This document shows positions 35,328-45,667 of a stretch of 64,000 nt of DNA, in pieces. Each line of letters opens with the position of its first letter. Positions within the stretch are counted from its first letter, which is position 1. The translations under genes and the position numbers were made by a program. The notes below the pieces were generated by a model that saw only the letters and a list, made by a program, of their open reading frames with translations, was not told the origin of the DNA and searched no databases. The DNA comes from Pseudomonas sp. KU26590 (lineage in GTDB: Bacteria > Pseudomonadota > Gammaproteobacteria > Pseudomonadales > Pseudomonadaceae). The stretch covers positions 5,955,501-6,019,500 of the forward strand of contig NZ_CP110644.1 in the NCBI RefSeq assembly GCF_026153515.1. Reading direction: 5' to 3'.

Positions 35328-37942
35328 GACTTGGCCTTAGGTTTGCGAACGCCGCCACTGCTTGCAGCAGGGGCCGAGCCCGATTTCGACGAACCCTTGC
35401 GATGTTTGCTGGATTTACCGGAGGCGCCAGCGGAATCACTCGTCGACTTTCCCGACGATGCCTTGCTACCACCCTTGGCTTCAGTCAGCAGCGCTTTCTT
35501 CATTTCACGACTTTTGCGCACTTCCGCGTTCTTGGCAGCCGCGTCACCGGGCCGATAGGCCTCGGCAACAGGCTCTTTCGCGGTGCGGCGACCCGATTTG
35601 GAAGCAGACGACGATTCCTTGGAATCCTTGCCCTTCTCTGCTGCAGCAGGTTCAGACGTTCGACGCTTGCGACCGATCGGCGCGCTGGTGGTCTTCTCCG
35701 ACATTTCGAAGTCGATCTTGCGCTCGTCAAGATCAACGCGCATGACGCGCACTTCAACGGTGTCGCCCAGGCGGAAACTGCGGCCTGTGCGCTCGCCGGC
35801 CAGACGATGGTGGACCGGATCGAAATGGTAGTAATCACCCGGCAATGCGGTGACGTGAACCAGGCCTTCGACGTAGATATCGGTCAGCTCGACGAACAGA
35901 CCAAAGCCGGTGACAGCTGTGATCACGCCCGGGAACGACTCGCCAACACGGTCTTTCATGAACTCGCATTTCAGCCAGTTCGTGACGTCGCGGGTCGCCT
36001 CATCTGCACGGCGCTCGCTCATCGAGCACTGCTCGCCCAACTGCTCGAGCATCGCTTCGTCGTACGGGTAAATGCGGGCCTTCGGAATCGCTGCAGCACC
36101 AGCACGGCGAACGTGCGGTGTTTCCTGCTTGGAGCGGATCACACTGCGGATCGCGCGGTGAGTCAGCAAATCCGGGTAGCGGCGAATCGGCGAGGTAAAG
36201 TGGGTGTACGCTTCGTAATTCAAGCCGAAGTGGCCGTGGTTATCGGAGCTGTACACCGCCTGGCTCAACGAACGCAGCATGACGGTCTGGATCAGGTGGA
36301 AATCCGGACGGTCCTTGATGGTTTCGAGTAGCGCCTGATAGTCCTTCGGCGACGGGCCGTCTTTGCCCTTGTGCAGGGAAAGACCGAGCTCACCGAGGAA
36401 GGCACGCAGCTTTTCCAGACGCTCAGGCGGCGGACCGTCGTGAACGCGGTACAGCGCAGGGATCTCGTGCTTCTTGAGAAACGCTGCAGTCGCCACGTTC
36501 GCCGCAAGCATGCATTCTTCAATCAGCTTGTGCGCGTCGTTTCGAGTAGTCGGACGGATCTCGGCGATTTTGCGCTCGGTACCGAAAATGATCCGGGTTT
36601 CCTGCGTTTCAAAATCAATGGCACCGCGAACATGCCGGGCGCCCAGCAGCACTTTGTACAGCGCATAAAGCTGCTTCAGGTGCGGCACGACGTCGCCGTA
36701 CTGCTCGCGCAACTGCTTGGCTTCGGCGGCCTTCGGATGCTCCAGCATCGAGCTGACCTTGTTGTAAGTCAGACGCGCATGGGAGTGAATGACGGCTTCG
36801 TAGAACACGTAGTCGGTCATCTCGCCGGTTTTGGAGATCGTCATCTCGCAAACCATCGCCAGACGATCAACCAGCGGATTAAGCGAGCACAGGCCGTTGG
36901 ACAGCTGCTCGGGCAGCATCGGGATCACGCGCTCGGGGAAATACACCGAGTTACCCCGCACCTGAGACTCAGCGTCGAGCGCCGAGCCGAGCTTCACGTA
37001 GCTGGAGACGTCGGCAATGGCCACGTAAAGCTTCCAGCCGCCGGAGAACAGGCGCAGTTTGCCGGGCTTGGCTTCGCAGAAAACAGCGTCGTCGAAGTCG
37101 CGGGCATCTTCACCGTCGATGGTGACGAATGGAAGGTGACGCAGATCGACGCGGTTTTCCTTGTCCTTCTCTTCGACTTCAGGCTTGAGCTTGGCGGCTT
37201 CTTTCAGCACAGCCTCGGGCCAGACGTGAGGGATGTCGTAGGTACGCAGCGCGACATCGATCTCCATGCCGGGCGCCATGTAATTACCCACCACTTCAAC
37301 CACGTCGCCTTGCGGCTGGAAACGCGGGGTTGGCCAGTGGGTGATTTTCACCTCGACGAACTGACCGACCTTGGCGCCGTTGTTACGGCCCGGGGTGATC
37401 AGCACTTCTTGCTGGATTTTTGGGTTGTCCGGCTGGACGAAACCGATGCCGCTTTCTTCGAAGTAGCGACCCACCACGGTTTCGTGCGCGCGGGAGATGA
37501 CTTCGACGATCACGCCTTCGCGGCGACCGCGACGGTCAAGACCCGAGACGCGCGCCAGTGCACGGTCACCGTCGAACACCAGACGCATTTGCGCAGGGCT
37601 CATGAACAGGTCGTCAGAGCCGTCATCCGGGACCAGGAAACCGAAGCCGTCACGGTGACCGCTGATGCGACCCAGGATGAGGTCCAGCTTGTCGACCGGC
37701 GCGTACGTGCCACGGCGGGTGTAAATCAATTGGGCATCGCGCTCCATGGCACGGAGCCGACGCCGCAAGGCCTCGATCTGATCTTCAGTCGTCAGGCCAA
37801 ACTCTTCCACCAACTGCTCACGGGCAGCGGGCGAACCGCGCTCGGAAAGGTGCGCCAGAATCAGCTCACGGCTAGGGATGGGGTTTTCGTATTTTTCCGC
37901 TTCACGAGCGGCCTCGGGATCGAGGGACTGCCAATCGGCCAT
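35324..37942 (-). CDS. rnr: Ribonuclease R
   Basis: A 3'-5' hydrolytic exoribonuclease that degrades structured RNA and works in rRNA quality control and trans-translation. The 872-residue product has an N-terminal helix-turn-helix/cold-shock region (KYENPIPSRELILAHLSERG) and the RNB catalytic core (TIDGEDARDFDDAVF metal site; HFTSPIRRYPDLLTHRAI). An S1 domain (SFPGVITAVTGFGLFVELTD) and a long Lys/Ser-rich basic tail from ~residue 770 follow. Length is slightly above E. coli Rnr because of that tail. It is coupled to rlmB. Confidence 0.97.
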   Translation of the reverse strand: MADWQSLDPEAAREAEKYENPIPSRELILAHLSERGSPAAREQLVEEFGLTTEDQIEALRRRLRAMERDAQLIYTRRGTYAPVDKLDLILGRISGHRDGFGFLVPDDGSDDLFMSPAQMRLVFDGDRALARVSGLDRRGRREGVIVEVISRAHETVVGRYFEESGIGFVQPDNPKIQQEVLITPGRNNGAKVGQFVEVKITHWPTPRFQPQGDVVEVVGNYMAPGMEIDVALRTYDIPHVWPEAVLKEAAKLKPEVEEKDKENRVDLRHLPFVTIDGEDARDFDDAVFCEAKPGKLRLFSGGWKLYVAIADVSSYVKLGSALDAESQVRGNSVYFPERVIPMLPEQLSNGLCSLNPLVDRLAMVCEMTISKTGEMTDYVFYEAVIHSHARLTYNKVSSMLEHPKAAEAKQLREQYGDVVPHLKQLYALYKVLLGARHVRGAIDFETQETRIIFGTERKIAEIRPTTRNDAHKLIEECMLAANVATAAFLKKHEIPALYRVHDGPPPERLEKLRAFLGELGLSLHKGKDGPSPKDYQALLETIKDRPDFHLIQTVMLRSLSQAVYSSDNHGHFGLNYEAYTHFTSPIRRYPDLLTHRAIRSVIRSKQETPHVRRAGAAAIPKARIYPYDEAMLEQLGEQCSMSERRADEATRDVTNWLKCEFMKDRVGESFPGVITAVTGFGLFVELTDIYVEGLVHVTALPGDYYHFDPVHHRLAGERTGRSFRLGDTVEVRVMRVDLDERKIDFEMSEKTTSAPIGRKRRTSEPAAAEKGKDSKESSSASKSGRRTAKEPVAEAYRPGDAAAKNAEVRKSREMKKALLTEAKGGSKASSGKSTSDSAGASGKSSKHRKGSSKSGSAPAASSGGVRKPKAKS

Positions 37943-38055
37943 TAGAATGAATTCACCTTATCTGGATGTAATTAGTTTGGCATATACCAGATTGAAACGC
38001 GAAGACAGCATTTGCTGAGACTTTTCGCTATTTCAAATTATTTTTGCACGGGGGC

Positions 38056-38084
38056 TTTACAGCCTTCAATCTCCTCCGTAAGAT
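38056..38084 (+). promoter_or_regulatory. Sigma-70 promoter for the first tRNA-Leu
   Basis: TTTACA and TAAGAT are separated by 17 bp and followed by a G+C-rich discriminator (GCGCCCC), as expected for a stringently controlled stable-RNA promoter. The tRNA begins 72 bp beyond the -10. Confidence 0.65.
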
Positions 38085-38155
38085 GCGCCCCACAACGACG
38101 GCACTGCCTAGTTGTAGTTGAAATCAAACGAAATATCGAATGAAATCAACGAACT

Positions 38156-38242
38156 GCCCAGATGGTGAAATTGGTAGACACGCCAGCTTCAGGTGCTGGT
38201 GACCGCAAGGTCGTGGAAGTTCGAGTCTTCTTCTGGGCACCA
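38156..38242 (+). tRNA. tRNA-Leu (CAG), copy 1
   Basis: An 87-nt tRNA with encoded CCA. The acceptor GCCCAGA pairs with TCTGGGC, the D-loop contains TTGGTAGA, and the anticodon stem CCAGC/GCTGG encloses loop TTCAGGT with CAG at 38190-38192. A long variable arm (TGACCGCAAGGTCGT) marks a class II leucine tRNA. A perfect hairpin terminator follows. Confidence 0.97.
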
Positions 38243-38250
38243 ATTCAACG

Positions 38251-38275
38251 AAACCGAGCCTAGGCTCGGTTTTGT
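38251..38275 (+). terminator. Terminator after tRNA-Leu copy 1
   Basis: AAACCGAGCCT and AGGCTCGGTTT form a 22-bp perfect palindrome ending in T-residues, 8 bp after the tRNA. Confidence 0.85.
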
Positions 38276-38436
38276 GCATTTTGCGGTTTGAAAAGTCAAG
38301 CCCGGCGAAACAGCCCTCAGCGTAGATCACTTCCCCTGCCCTGTCCCTCGCGGCCACCGAGTCGCTGAGCGCCCCGCTTAACAAATCCAAAAATTCAGTT
38401 GCACTCCTGCGAAAAATCTAATTAAATCAGCGCCAT

Positions 38437-38523
38437 GCCCAGATGGTGAAATTGGTAGACACGCCAGCTTCAGGTGCTGGTGACCGCAAGGTCGTGGAAG
38501 TTCGAGTCTTCTTCTGGGCACCA
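38437..38523 (+). tRNA. tRNA-Leu (CAG), copy 2
   Basis: Identical in all 87 nt to copy 1, anticodon CAG at 38471-38473, CCA encoded. A possible own promoter (TTGCAC at 38399, 17 bp, TTAAAT at 38422) lies just ahead, because a terminator separates it from copy 1. No integrase or element boundary is seen next to it. Confidence 0.97.
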
Positions 38524-38530
38524 GACAAAC

Positions 38531-38556
38531 AAAACCGAGCCAAGTGCTCGGTTTTG
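38531..38556 (+). terminator. Terminator after tRNA-Leu copy 2
   Basis: AAAACCGAGC and GCTCGGTTTT form a 10-bp stem with a 5-nt loop, 7 bp after the tRNA. The stem is related to that after copy 1, suggesting duplication of tRNA and terminator together. Confidence 0.85.
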
Positions 38557-38611
38557 TGCATTCTGGGGGTCTGCCATCACCCCCACCCGTGCGCGCAACT
38601 ACGCCCGAAAA

Positions 38612-40546
38612 CTACGCCCGAAACTGCCCCAGACTGGCCTTGAGCTGCGCAGCAAGCCTGTCCAGTGTTTTGCCACTGGCGGTGATTTCCACCACGGCTT
38701 GCGCCGCCTTCTCGGCCTGGGCATGAATAACCTCTACCCGCCCCCGTACCGCTTGCGCGCCCTGAGCCTGATGCTCTGCCGCTCGGGTCGCCAGACCGAT
38801 CGCTGCATGAACCTGCTCGACAGACACCTGCACCGACTGCTGTAGCCGCGCGCTGTCCTTCAGCACCGCGAGCCCTTCCTTTGCCTGACGCCCGGCGAGA
38901 CCAATCGTTGCCACTGCTTCGCGCGCCCCGGATTGCAGCTTGGCGATGTGTTCCTGAATATCGCCCGTCGAGCTTTGCGTCTTGCTTGCCAACGCGCGCA
39001 CTTCATCGGCGACAACGGCGAAACCTCTACCGGTCTCGCCGGCGCGCGCTGCTTCAATGGCCGCGTTGAGGGCCAGCAGGTTGGTTTGCTCGGCGATGCC
39101 ATGGATCACTTCAAGCACCACTTCAATCTGCTGACTTTGCTGCGCCAGCCGCTCGATGACCTGGGCGCCGGTCTCGACCTGCCCGGCCAGCGCCTCGATC
39201 AAACTGCCGACCTGATTGGACGTGCGTGTGTTTTCATCGGTTGCCTGGCGAATGTCCACCACCTGTCGCAATGCTGCCTGCATTGCCTGGCTCTCGGCCT
39301 GCGCCTCGTCCGCCATCTGCGCCAGCGCTTGAAGGCTGGCAGCCACTTCATCGCGCTGCAATTCCGCGGCAGCGCCGGCGCCCGCATTGCGCTTGCTCAT
39401 GGCGCCAATCTCGACGCCAGTCTGCTGCGCCACATCCCCCGCCTCTCTAACGATCGGCTGTAACTTGTCGACAAAGCGGTTCACGGCCGCTGCCATGTCG
39501 CCAATCTCATCGTTGCTGTTGAGTTTGACGCGCTTGGTCAGATCGCCTTCGCCCGCCGCCAGATCATCCAGCGCACGATTGAGCAACTGCAAGCGCAGCA
39601 CGACGCGGCGGCCCAGCACGATGGCCAACACCACCAGCACACCGAGCCCCACCAGAGACAGTCCGACGCCGATTCTCCAGCGCAGCGTGGTCGCAGCCTC
39701 CTGCACCGCAGAGCTGGTATTGGTTGCCATCGCGGTGGCCGACGACTGCGCCGTTTGCAGACGCGACCGCAACGCCGCAGAGCTCTCGGCCGCCGCGCCG
39801 CCAAGGCTTTCCGAGACCAGCTGATCGCCGCTGCCAATCAACGCAGTGAAGCGCTTGTCCAGCGCCGCCAGATTCGCTTCCACCGAGGTGGTCGACACGC
39901 CCATGCGGACTTTGCCGATCTCGACGCCGTTGGGGCTGATCGATGCTTCGACGTAATACACCGAAGGGTCTTTGCGCGCCGCGTTCAGAACCTTGTCCAT
40001 GGCGCGCTCGCCTTCGCCTTTCGCCAGCAGGGCCTTGACCGATTCGTTCTCGCGGTTCAGATAGCGCGTCAGGTGTTCGCCCTGAGCATCGTCGTAAACC
40101 ACGAACAGCACGTTTGGATTGCGTTGCGCACGGCGCGCGAACTCCGACAACGTCGGCGTATCGCCATCCCACATCGCCCGTGGCGCGACAGCCGCCAGCA
40201 GCTCGGCCATGTCCGTCGCCGAATCCTGAAGGTCTTTCTCCAGCGTCGCACGCAGTTGCTTCTGTTCATCTTTAAGGCGCGTCGACAGGCCGGCGCTCAA
40301 GCGCTGACGTGTATTTTGCGAAAGACTGTCCAGACTGGACGTTACGTCGCGGCTCGCCTGCTCCAGTTCGCCGGTCAAGTGTTGCGAATCTACACTCAGT
40401 CGCGCCGCCAGATCAGCTTCAAGCGCGGTGACGGTGCTCCGAGTGAGGGCAACGGCAACCAGCACTTGCACCAGAAGGGCAATACCAAGGGCAATGAATA
40501 CGGGCCGCAGCAAGCGACTGCGCAGAAGAGAAGTAACGGCCGACAC
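38612..40546 (-). CDS. Methyl-accepting chemotaxis protein
   Basis: A 644-residue transmembrane chemoreceptor. TM1 is at ~15-35 ([20 protein letters not shown]), followed by a ~260-residue periplasmic sensor with a helical start. TM2 is at ~293-318, then come HAMP ([21 protein letters not shown]) and the signalling hairpin with [20 protein letters not shown] and [15 protein letters not shown]. No CheR-docking pentapeptide is visible at the C-terminus. The ligand is unknown. The GTG start follows GAGG by 9 bp; upstream codons run into the purA terminator. A sigma-54 promoter match lies about 60 bp upstream. Confidence 0.9.
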   Translation of the reverse strand: MSAVTSLLRSRLLRPVFIALGIALLVQVLVAVALTRSTVTALEADLAARLSVDSQHLTGELEQASRDVTSSLDSLSQNTRQRLSAGLSTRLKDEQKQLRATLEKDLQDSATDMAELLAAVAPRAMWDGDTPTLSEFARRAQRNPNVLFVVYDDAQGEHLTRYLNRENESVKALLAKGEGERAMDKVLNAARKDPSVYYVEASISPNGVEIGKVRMGVSTTSVEANLAALDKRFTALIGSGDQLVSESLGGAAAESSAALRSRLQTAQSSATAMATNTSSAVQEAATTLRWRIGVGLSLVGLGVLVVLAIVLGRRVVLRLQLLNRALDDLAAGEGDLTKRVKLNSNDEIGDMAAAVNRFVDKLQPIVREAGDVAQQTGVEIGAMSKRNAGAGAAAELQRDEVAASLQALAQMADEAQAESQAMQAALRQVVDIRQATDENTRTSNQVGSLIEALAGQVETGAQVIERLAQQSQQIEVVLEVIHGIAEQTNLLALNAAIEAARAGETGRGFAVVADEVRALASKTQSSTGDIQEHIAKLQSGAREAVATIGLAGRQAKEGLAVLKDSARLQQSVQVSVEQVHAAIGLATRAAEHQAQGAQAVRGRVEVIHAQAEKAAQAVVEITASGKTLDRLAAQLKASLGQFRA

Positions 40547-40606
40547 AGGAGATCCCTCACCACACACGCCAGCAAAATGCTGGCATTGTTTTATAAGTGG
40601 AATCAC

Positions 40607-40622
40607 AGCAAGCGTCGTGCCG
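40607..40622 (-). promoter_or_regulatory. Sigma-54 promoter of the chemoreceptor gene
   Basis: On the minus strand CGGCACG-ACGC-TTGCT differs from TGGCACG-N4-TTGCT only at the first base and keeps GG-N10-GC. It lies between the purA terminator and the GTG start, predicting a leader of about 50 nt. Confidence 0.65.
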
Positions 40623-40645
40623 CAGTGGCCGGCAGTTTTCAACGG

Positions 40646-40676
40646 GCAAAACAAAGGGCCGCCGAGGCGACCCTTT
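40646..40676 (-). terminator. Terminator after purA
   Basis: On the minus strand AAAGGG, extended by a G+C-rich inner stem, pairs with CCCTTT and is followed by GTTTTG. It lies 20 bp past the purA stop. Confidence 0.8.
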
Positions 40677-40696
40677 ATTTGTGTTTCAACGACTTA

Positions 40697-42043
<1,347 letters not shown>

Positions 42044-43231
42044 TCAAGAGGCCAGCGGCATTACCTGCCAACGCTCGCCCTGCTGAATCAATTGCCGATC
42101 GCAGTCGGCGTCTTGCGCCGCCGAAACCGGTTGGCCTGGCAACGCCTGAACCACGCGGTGACCTTCAGCGCGCAGCTGACAGACCGTTTGCCACAGCGCC
42201 ACATCAGTGCTGTCCGGCATCCAGATACCGCCAGACGGTAGCTCGATCTGCGCCTGACCGCGTGTCACCAGGGTTTTCAAATCGGTGGAAAATCCCGTTG
42301 CCGGGCGCGCACGACCGAAGTCGGCACCAATGTCGTCATACCGACCGCCCTGGGCGATCGACTGGCCAACACCCGGGACGAAGACCGCAAACACCACACC
42401 GGTGTGGTAGTGGTAGCCGCGCAACTCGCCGAGGTCAAAATACAACGGTAGCTCAGGAAACCGGGCCGACAGACGTTCGGCGATTTCCTGCAGATCATCC
42501 AGCGCTTCAATGACCGGCGCCGGCGCGCTAGCCAGACGGTCGCGCGCCTGTGCCAACACCGTACGGTCGCCACACAGATCCACCAGCGCGCGCAGCATGC
42601 TGGCCAGGTCGGCCGGCAGACCTTCGGTCAACGCAATGACCTCGTCGATGGCTTTGCGCTGCAGCGCATCAAACAGCTGTTGCTCGACTTCGCCGGACAA
42701 CCCGGCAGCGCGGGCAAGACCACGGTAAATCCCGACGTGTCCCAGGTCCATATGGACGTCCGGCACATCAGCCAGTTGCAGCATCGCCAGCATGAGGCTG
42801 ATGACTTCGACGTCGCTGCTCGGGCTTGCGTCGCCATACAGCTCGGCGCCTAGCTGGATCGGGCTGCGCGAGGACGACAATGCACTTGGATGGGCATGCA
42901 GCACGCTGCCAGCGTAGCAGAGACGGCTTGGGCCTTCGCGACGCAGTGTGTGCGCGTCGATGCGGGCGACCTGCGGCGTGATATCCGCACGGAAACCCAT
43001 CTGCCGACCCGATTGCGGGTCGACCACTTTGAAGGTGCGCAGATCCAGATCCTGGCCCGCACCGATGAGCAGTGATTCGAGGTATTCGATGTGCGGGGTC
43101 ACGACAAACTCGTAGCCCCAGCTCTGAAACAGATCCAGCACCTGACGACGCGCGACTTCAATACGCGCAGCTTCCGGCGGCAGTACTTCTTCGATGCCAT
43201 CCGGCAGCAGCCAGCGGTCAACCGTTGCCAT
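42044..43231 (-). CDS. hisZ: ATP phosphoribosyltransferase regulatory subunit HisZ
   Basis: A histidyl-tRNA-synthetase-like regulatory subunit that pairs with the short HisG enzyme to make histidine biosynthesis feedback-sensitive. The 395-residue product has the class II synthetase-like core ([65 protein letters not shown]) and lacks the anticodon-binding domain of true HisRS. It precedes purA in the conserved hfl-hisZ-purA order, but a terminator separates it from hflC, so it may have its own promoter. Confidence 0.95.
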   Translation of the reverse strand: MATVDRWLLPDGIEEVLPPEAARIEVARRQVLDLFQSWGYEFVVTPHIEYLESLLIGAGQDLDLRTFKVVDPQSGRQMGFRADITPQVARIDAHTLRREGPSRLCYAGSVLHAHPSALSSSRSPIQLGAELYGDASPSSDVEVISLMLAMLQLADVPDVHMDLGHVGIYRGLARAAGLSGEVEQQLFDALQRKAIDEVIALTEGLPADLASMLRALVDLCGDRTVLAQARDRLASAPAPVIEALDDLQEIAERLSARFPELPLYFDLGELRGYHYHTGVVFAVFVPGVGQSIAQGGRYDDIGADFGRARPATGFSTDLKTLVTRGQAQIELPSGGIWMPDSTDVALWQTVCQLRAEGHRVVQALPGQPVSAAQDADCDRQLIQQGERWQVMPLAS

Positions 43232-43412
43232 TACGCCTTTCCCCTATGATCCGGGCGGCCGGCCCTTGGGCAAGCCTTGAGTGAAGCAGACAGCATTCTG
43301 CGGACGCTGGGCAAGGAAATGTCTCTGCCTGATGCGCCGCACTAGCGTGAACACCGTCCTCGAAAAAACTGCCGCGCACGGAACACGCCACGGCCAATCA
43401 ATCGTGCAGACG

Positions 43413-43436
43413 CAAAAAAGCCGGGAATTTCCCGGC
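43413..43436 (-). terminator. Terminator between hflC and hisZ
   Basis: On the minus strand GCCGGGAAATTCCCGGC forms a perfect hairpin followed by TTTTTT. A larger G+C-rich hairpin (GATCAC...GTGATC, 43467-43508) lies between it and the hflC stop. Confidence 0.88.
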
Positions 43437-43520
43437 TGCCGCATCATACACACGTTTTGTCGCGCGATCACCCCGACGGGCAGTTTTGCCGCCCGGCGGA
43501 GTGATCAGATGCTGATGCGA

Positions 43521-44390
43521 TTACGGCTTGGATTTTTGCAGATAGCGGAAGAACTCGCTGCCTGGGTCCAGCACCATCACGTCACTTTTGTTCGCGAAGC
43601 TTTCACGGTAGGCACGCAGGCTACGGTAGAACGCGTAGAACTCCTGATCCTGACCGTAGGCCTTGGAGTAGATGGCGGACGCTTGAGCATCACCATCACC
43701 GCGTGCCTCTTCAGACTCGCGATACGCTTCAGCCAACAGAACGCGGCGCTGACGATCGGCGTCGGCACGGATGCCTTCAGCCAGCTCGTTACCCTTGGCG
43801 CGATGCTCACGTGCTTCACGCTCACGCTCGGTGCTCATCCGCTCGAACACGCTGCGGTTCACTTCCTTCGGCAGATCGATGGCCTTGACCCGAACATCGA
43901 CGACTTCGATGCCCAGCTCTTTGCCGGCCATGGTGTTGAGCGACGCAGTGATGTCAGCCATCAACGCATCGCGCTCACCCGAAACCACCTCGTGCAGCGT
44001 GCGCTTACCGAACTGGTCTCGCAGACCGGATTCGAGACGACGGGAGAGACGCTCATCGGCAATCTGCTTCAGGCCGGATGTCGCGGTATAGAAACGCTCA
44101 GCGTCCTTCACGCGCCATTTGGCATAGGCATCGACCATCACGGCTTTCTTTTCCAGCGTCAGGAAACGCTGAGTCGGCGCATCGAGGGTCATCAAGCGAC
44201 CGTCGAATTTGCGCACCTGATTCACGTAAGGAATCTTGACGTGCAGGCCTGGGGCGACATCCGCTTGAACCACGCGACCGAACTGCAACATCACCGCTCG
44301 CTCGGTCTGAGCGACGATGTAGAAGCTGTTCCATGCGACCACGGCCAACACGACGCAGACAATCAGGGCAACCAGAGATTTATTGCTCAT
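43521..44390 (-). CDS. hflC: HflC, modulator of FtsH protease
   Basis: An SPFH/band-7 inner-membrane protein that forms the HflKC cage around FtsH. The 289-residue product has an N-terminal membrane anchor (KSLVALIVCVVLAVVAWNSF), the band-7 core (TERAVMLQFGRVVQADVAPGLHVKIPYVN) and a long helical C-terminal part (EREREAREHRAKGNELAEGIRADADRQRR). Its ATG overlaps the hflK stop by one base, so hflK-hflC are coupled. Confidence 0.97.
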   Translation of the reverse strand: MSNKSLVALIVCVVLAVVAWNSFYIVAQTERAVMLQFGRVVQADVAPGLHVKIPYVNQVRKFDGRLMTLDAPTQRFLTLEKKAVMVDAYAKWRVKDAERFYTATSGLKQIADERLSRRLESGLRDQFGKRTLHEVVSGERDALMADITASLNTMAGKELGIEVVDVRVKAIDLPKEVNRSVFERMSTEREREAREHRAKGNELAEGIRADADRQRRVLLAEAYRESEEARGDGDAQASAIYSKAYGQDQEFYAFYRSLRAYRESFANKSDVMVLDPGSEFFRYLQKSKP

Positions 44391-45571
44391 CAGCGAGTCT
44401 CCCTAGTGCGCGTGTCACGCTGCTGTTGCATATCCGCTGCCCGTGAGCCCGGGTCTGCCGGTGCAGCAGCAGCGCCGCCAGTGGCAGACGGATTGGAACC
44501 GTTACGGCTGCTATCGATCATTTTGTCCAACGGCAGATAAAGCAGGTTGTTCTGACCTTTGTCGCCGGTCACAAGCACCTTGCTGGTATTGCTGAAGACT
44601 TCCTGCATGGTGTCCAGATACAGACGCTCACGCGTGACCTCCGGTGCCTTGCGGTACTCGGCAACCAGCTTGGTAAAGCGATCCGCCTCACCCTTGGCCC
44701 GAGAAACCACTTCATCGCGATAGCCGTTGGCGTCTTCGACAATCCGCTGAGCCTGACCACGGGCTTCCGGGATCACACCGTTGGCGTAGGTTTCAGCCTG
44801 GTTACGCGAGCGCTGCTCGTCTTCACGGGCGCGGATCACGTCATCGAAGGCTTCCTGAACTTCGCGCGGCGCCGCAGCGCTCTGCACGTTGACCTGAGTC
44901 ACGGTGATGCCGGTGCGATAGGTATCGAGGAAGCGCTGCAGCCGCTCCTTGATTTCGCTGGCCATCAACTCACGACCCTCAGTCAGCACCTGATCCATGG
45001 CGGTCGAACCGACGACATGACGCAGGGCACTTTCGGTCGCGTGCTGCAGACTGACTTCAGGCTGATCAACGTTCAGCACGAAATCCTGCAGGTTGGTGAT
45101 TTTGTACTGCACGGTCAGTGGCACTTCGACGATGTTCTCGTCTTCGGTGAGCATCTGGCCCTGCTTGCTGTACGCACGTTCACGGGTCACGTTTTCGAGG
45201 TACTTGCGATCGAACGGCGGGAAATAGATATTCAGACCCGGCCCGACGGTGTCGTAGTACTTGCCGAAGCGCAGCACAACGGCCTGCTCCTGCTCGTCGA
45301 CCACATAAATTGCGTTGTACAGCCAGATTGCGAGCAGCACGACCAGACCGATGCCGAGCAGGCCGAGGCCACCGCCCTTGCTCGATCCACCGCCGCTGCC
45401 GCCGCCATCGCCACTGCGTTTTTTACCACCACCGAACAACCCATTCAGGCTTTCCTGCAGCTTACGGAAGGCCTCGTCGAGATCCGGTGGCCCCTTGCGG
45501 TCGCCGCCCTTGCGCTTACCACCCCAAGGATCCTGATTATTCGAGTTGCCACCCGGCTCATTCCAAGCCAT
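44390..45571 (-). CDS. hflK: HflK, modulator of FtsH protease
   Basis: The SPFH partner of HflC. The 393-residue product begins MAWNEPGGNSNNQDPWGGKR, a Gly/Asn/Lys-rich cytoplasmic head containing a low-complexity GGGSGGGSSKGGG stretch. A single membrane helix (LGLLGIGLVVLLAIWLYNAI), the band-7 domain (EQEQAVVLRFGKYYDTVGPGL) and coiled-coil region, and a Pro/Ala-rich tail follow. The start is set at the conserved MAWNEPGG rather than ATGs 4-8 codons upstream. Confidence 0.97.
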   Translation of the reverse strand: MAWNEPGGNSNNQDPWGGKRKGGDRKGPPDLDEAFRKLQESLNGLFGGGKKRSGDGGGSGGGSSKGGGLGLLGIGLVVLLAIWLYNAIYVVDEQEQAVVLRFGKYYDTVGPGLNIYFPPFDRKYLENVTRERAYSKQGQMLTEDENIVEVPLTVQYKITNLQDFVLNVDQPEVSLQHATESALRHVVGSTAMDQVLTEGRELMASEIKERLQRFLDTYRTGITVTQVNVQSAAAPREVQEAFDDVIRAREDEQRSRNQAETYANGVIPEARGQAQRIVEDANGYRDEVVSRAKGEADRFTKLVAEYRKAPEVTRERLYLDTMQEVFSNTSKVLVTGDKGQNNLLYLPLDKMIDSSRNGSNPSATGGAAAAPADPGSRAADMQQQRDTRTRETR

Positions 45572-45638
45572 AGCGCTCTCCATCTGATAAAGCAAAGACG
45601 CGCCCGCGGCGCGCCGACCAATGCTACAGAATGCCCGT

Positions 45639-45659
45639 CAAAGCGGTACAACCGCTTTG
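45639..45659 (-). other. Hairpin between hflX and hflK
   Basis: CAAAGCGG and CCGCTTTG form an 8-bp stem with a 5-nt loop in the 96 bp gap, 8 bp after the hflX stop. No U-run follows. It may be an attenuator or RNA-processing site. Confidence 0.45.
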
Positions 45660-45667
45660 TCAGGCTT

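Noticed and set aside
36371..37945. 524-codon open frame opposite rnr
   Set aside because: Antisense to ribonuclease R, no domain or RBS.
38156..38523. tRNA-Leu pair as the edge of a genomic island
   Set aside because: No integrase, no partial tRNA duplicate beyond the full genes, and flanking genes are conserved core genes.
40561..40590. Terminator on the + strand within the chemoreceptor leader
   Set aside because: The GCCAGC/GCTGGC hairpin with T-run would act on the + strand, where no gene ends nearby; likely a leader hairpin or chance.
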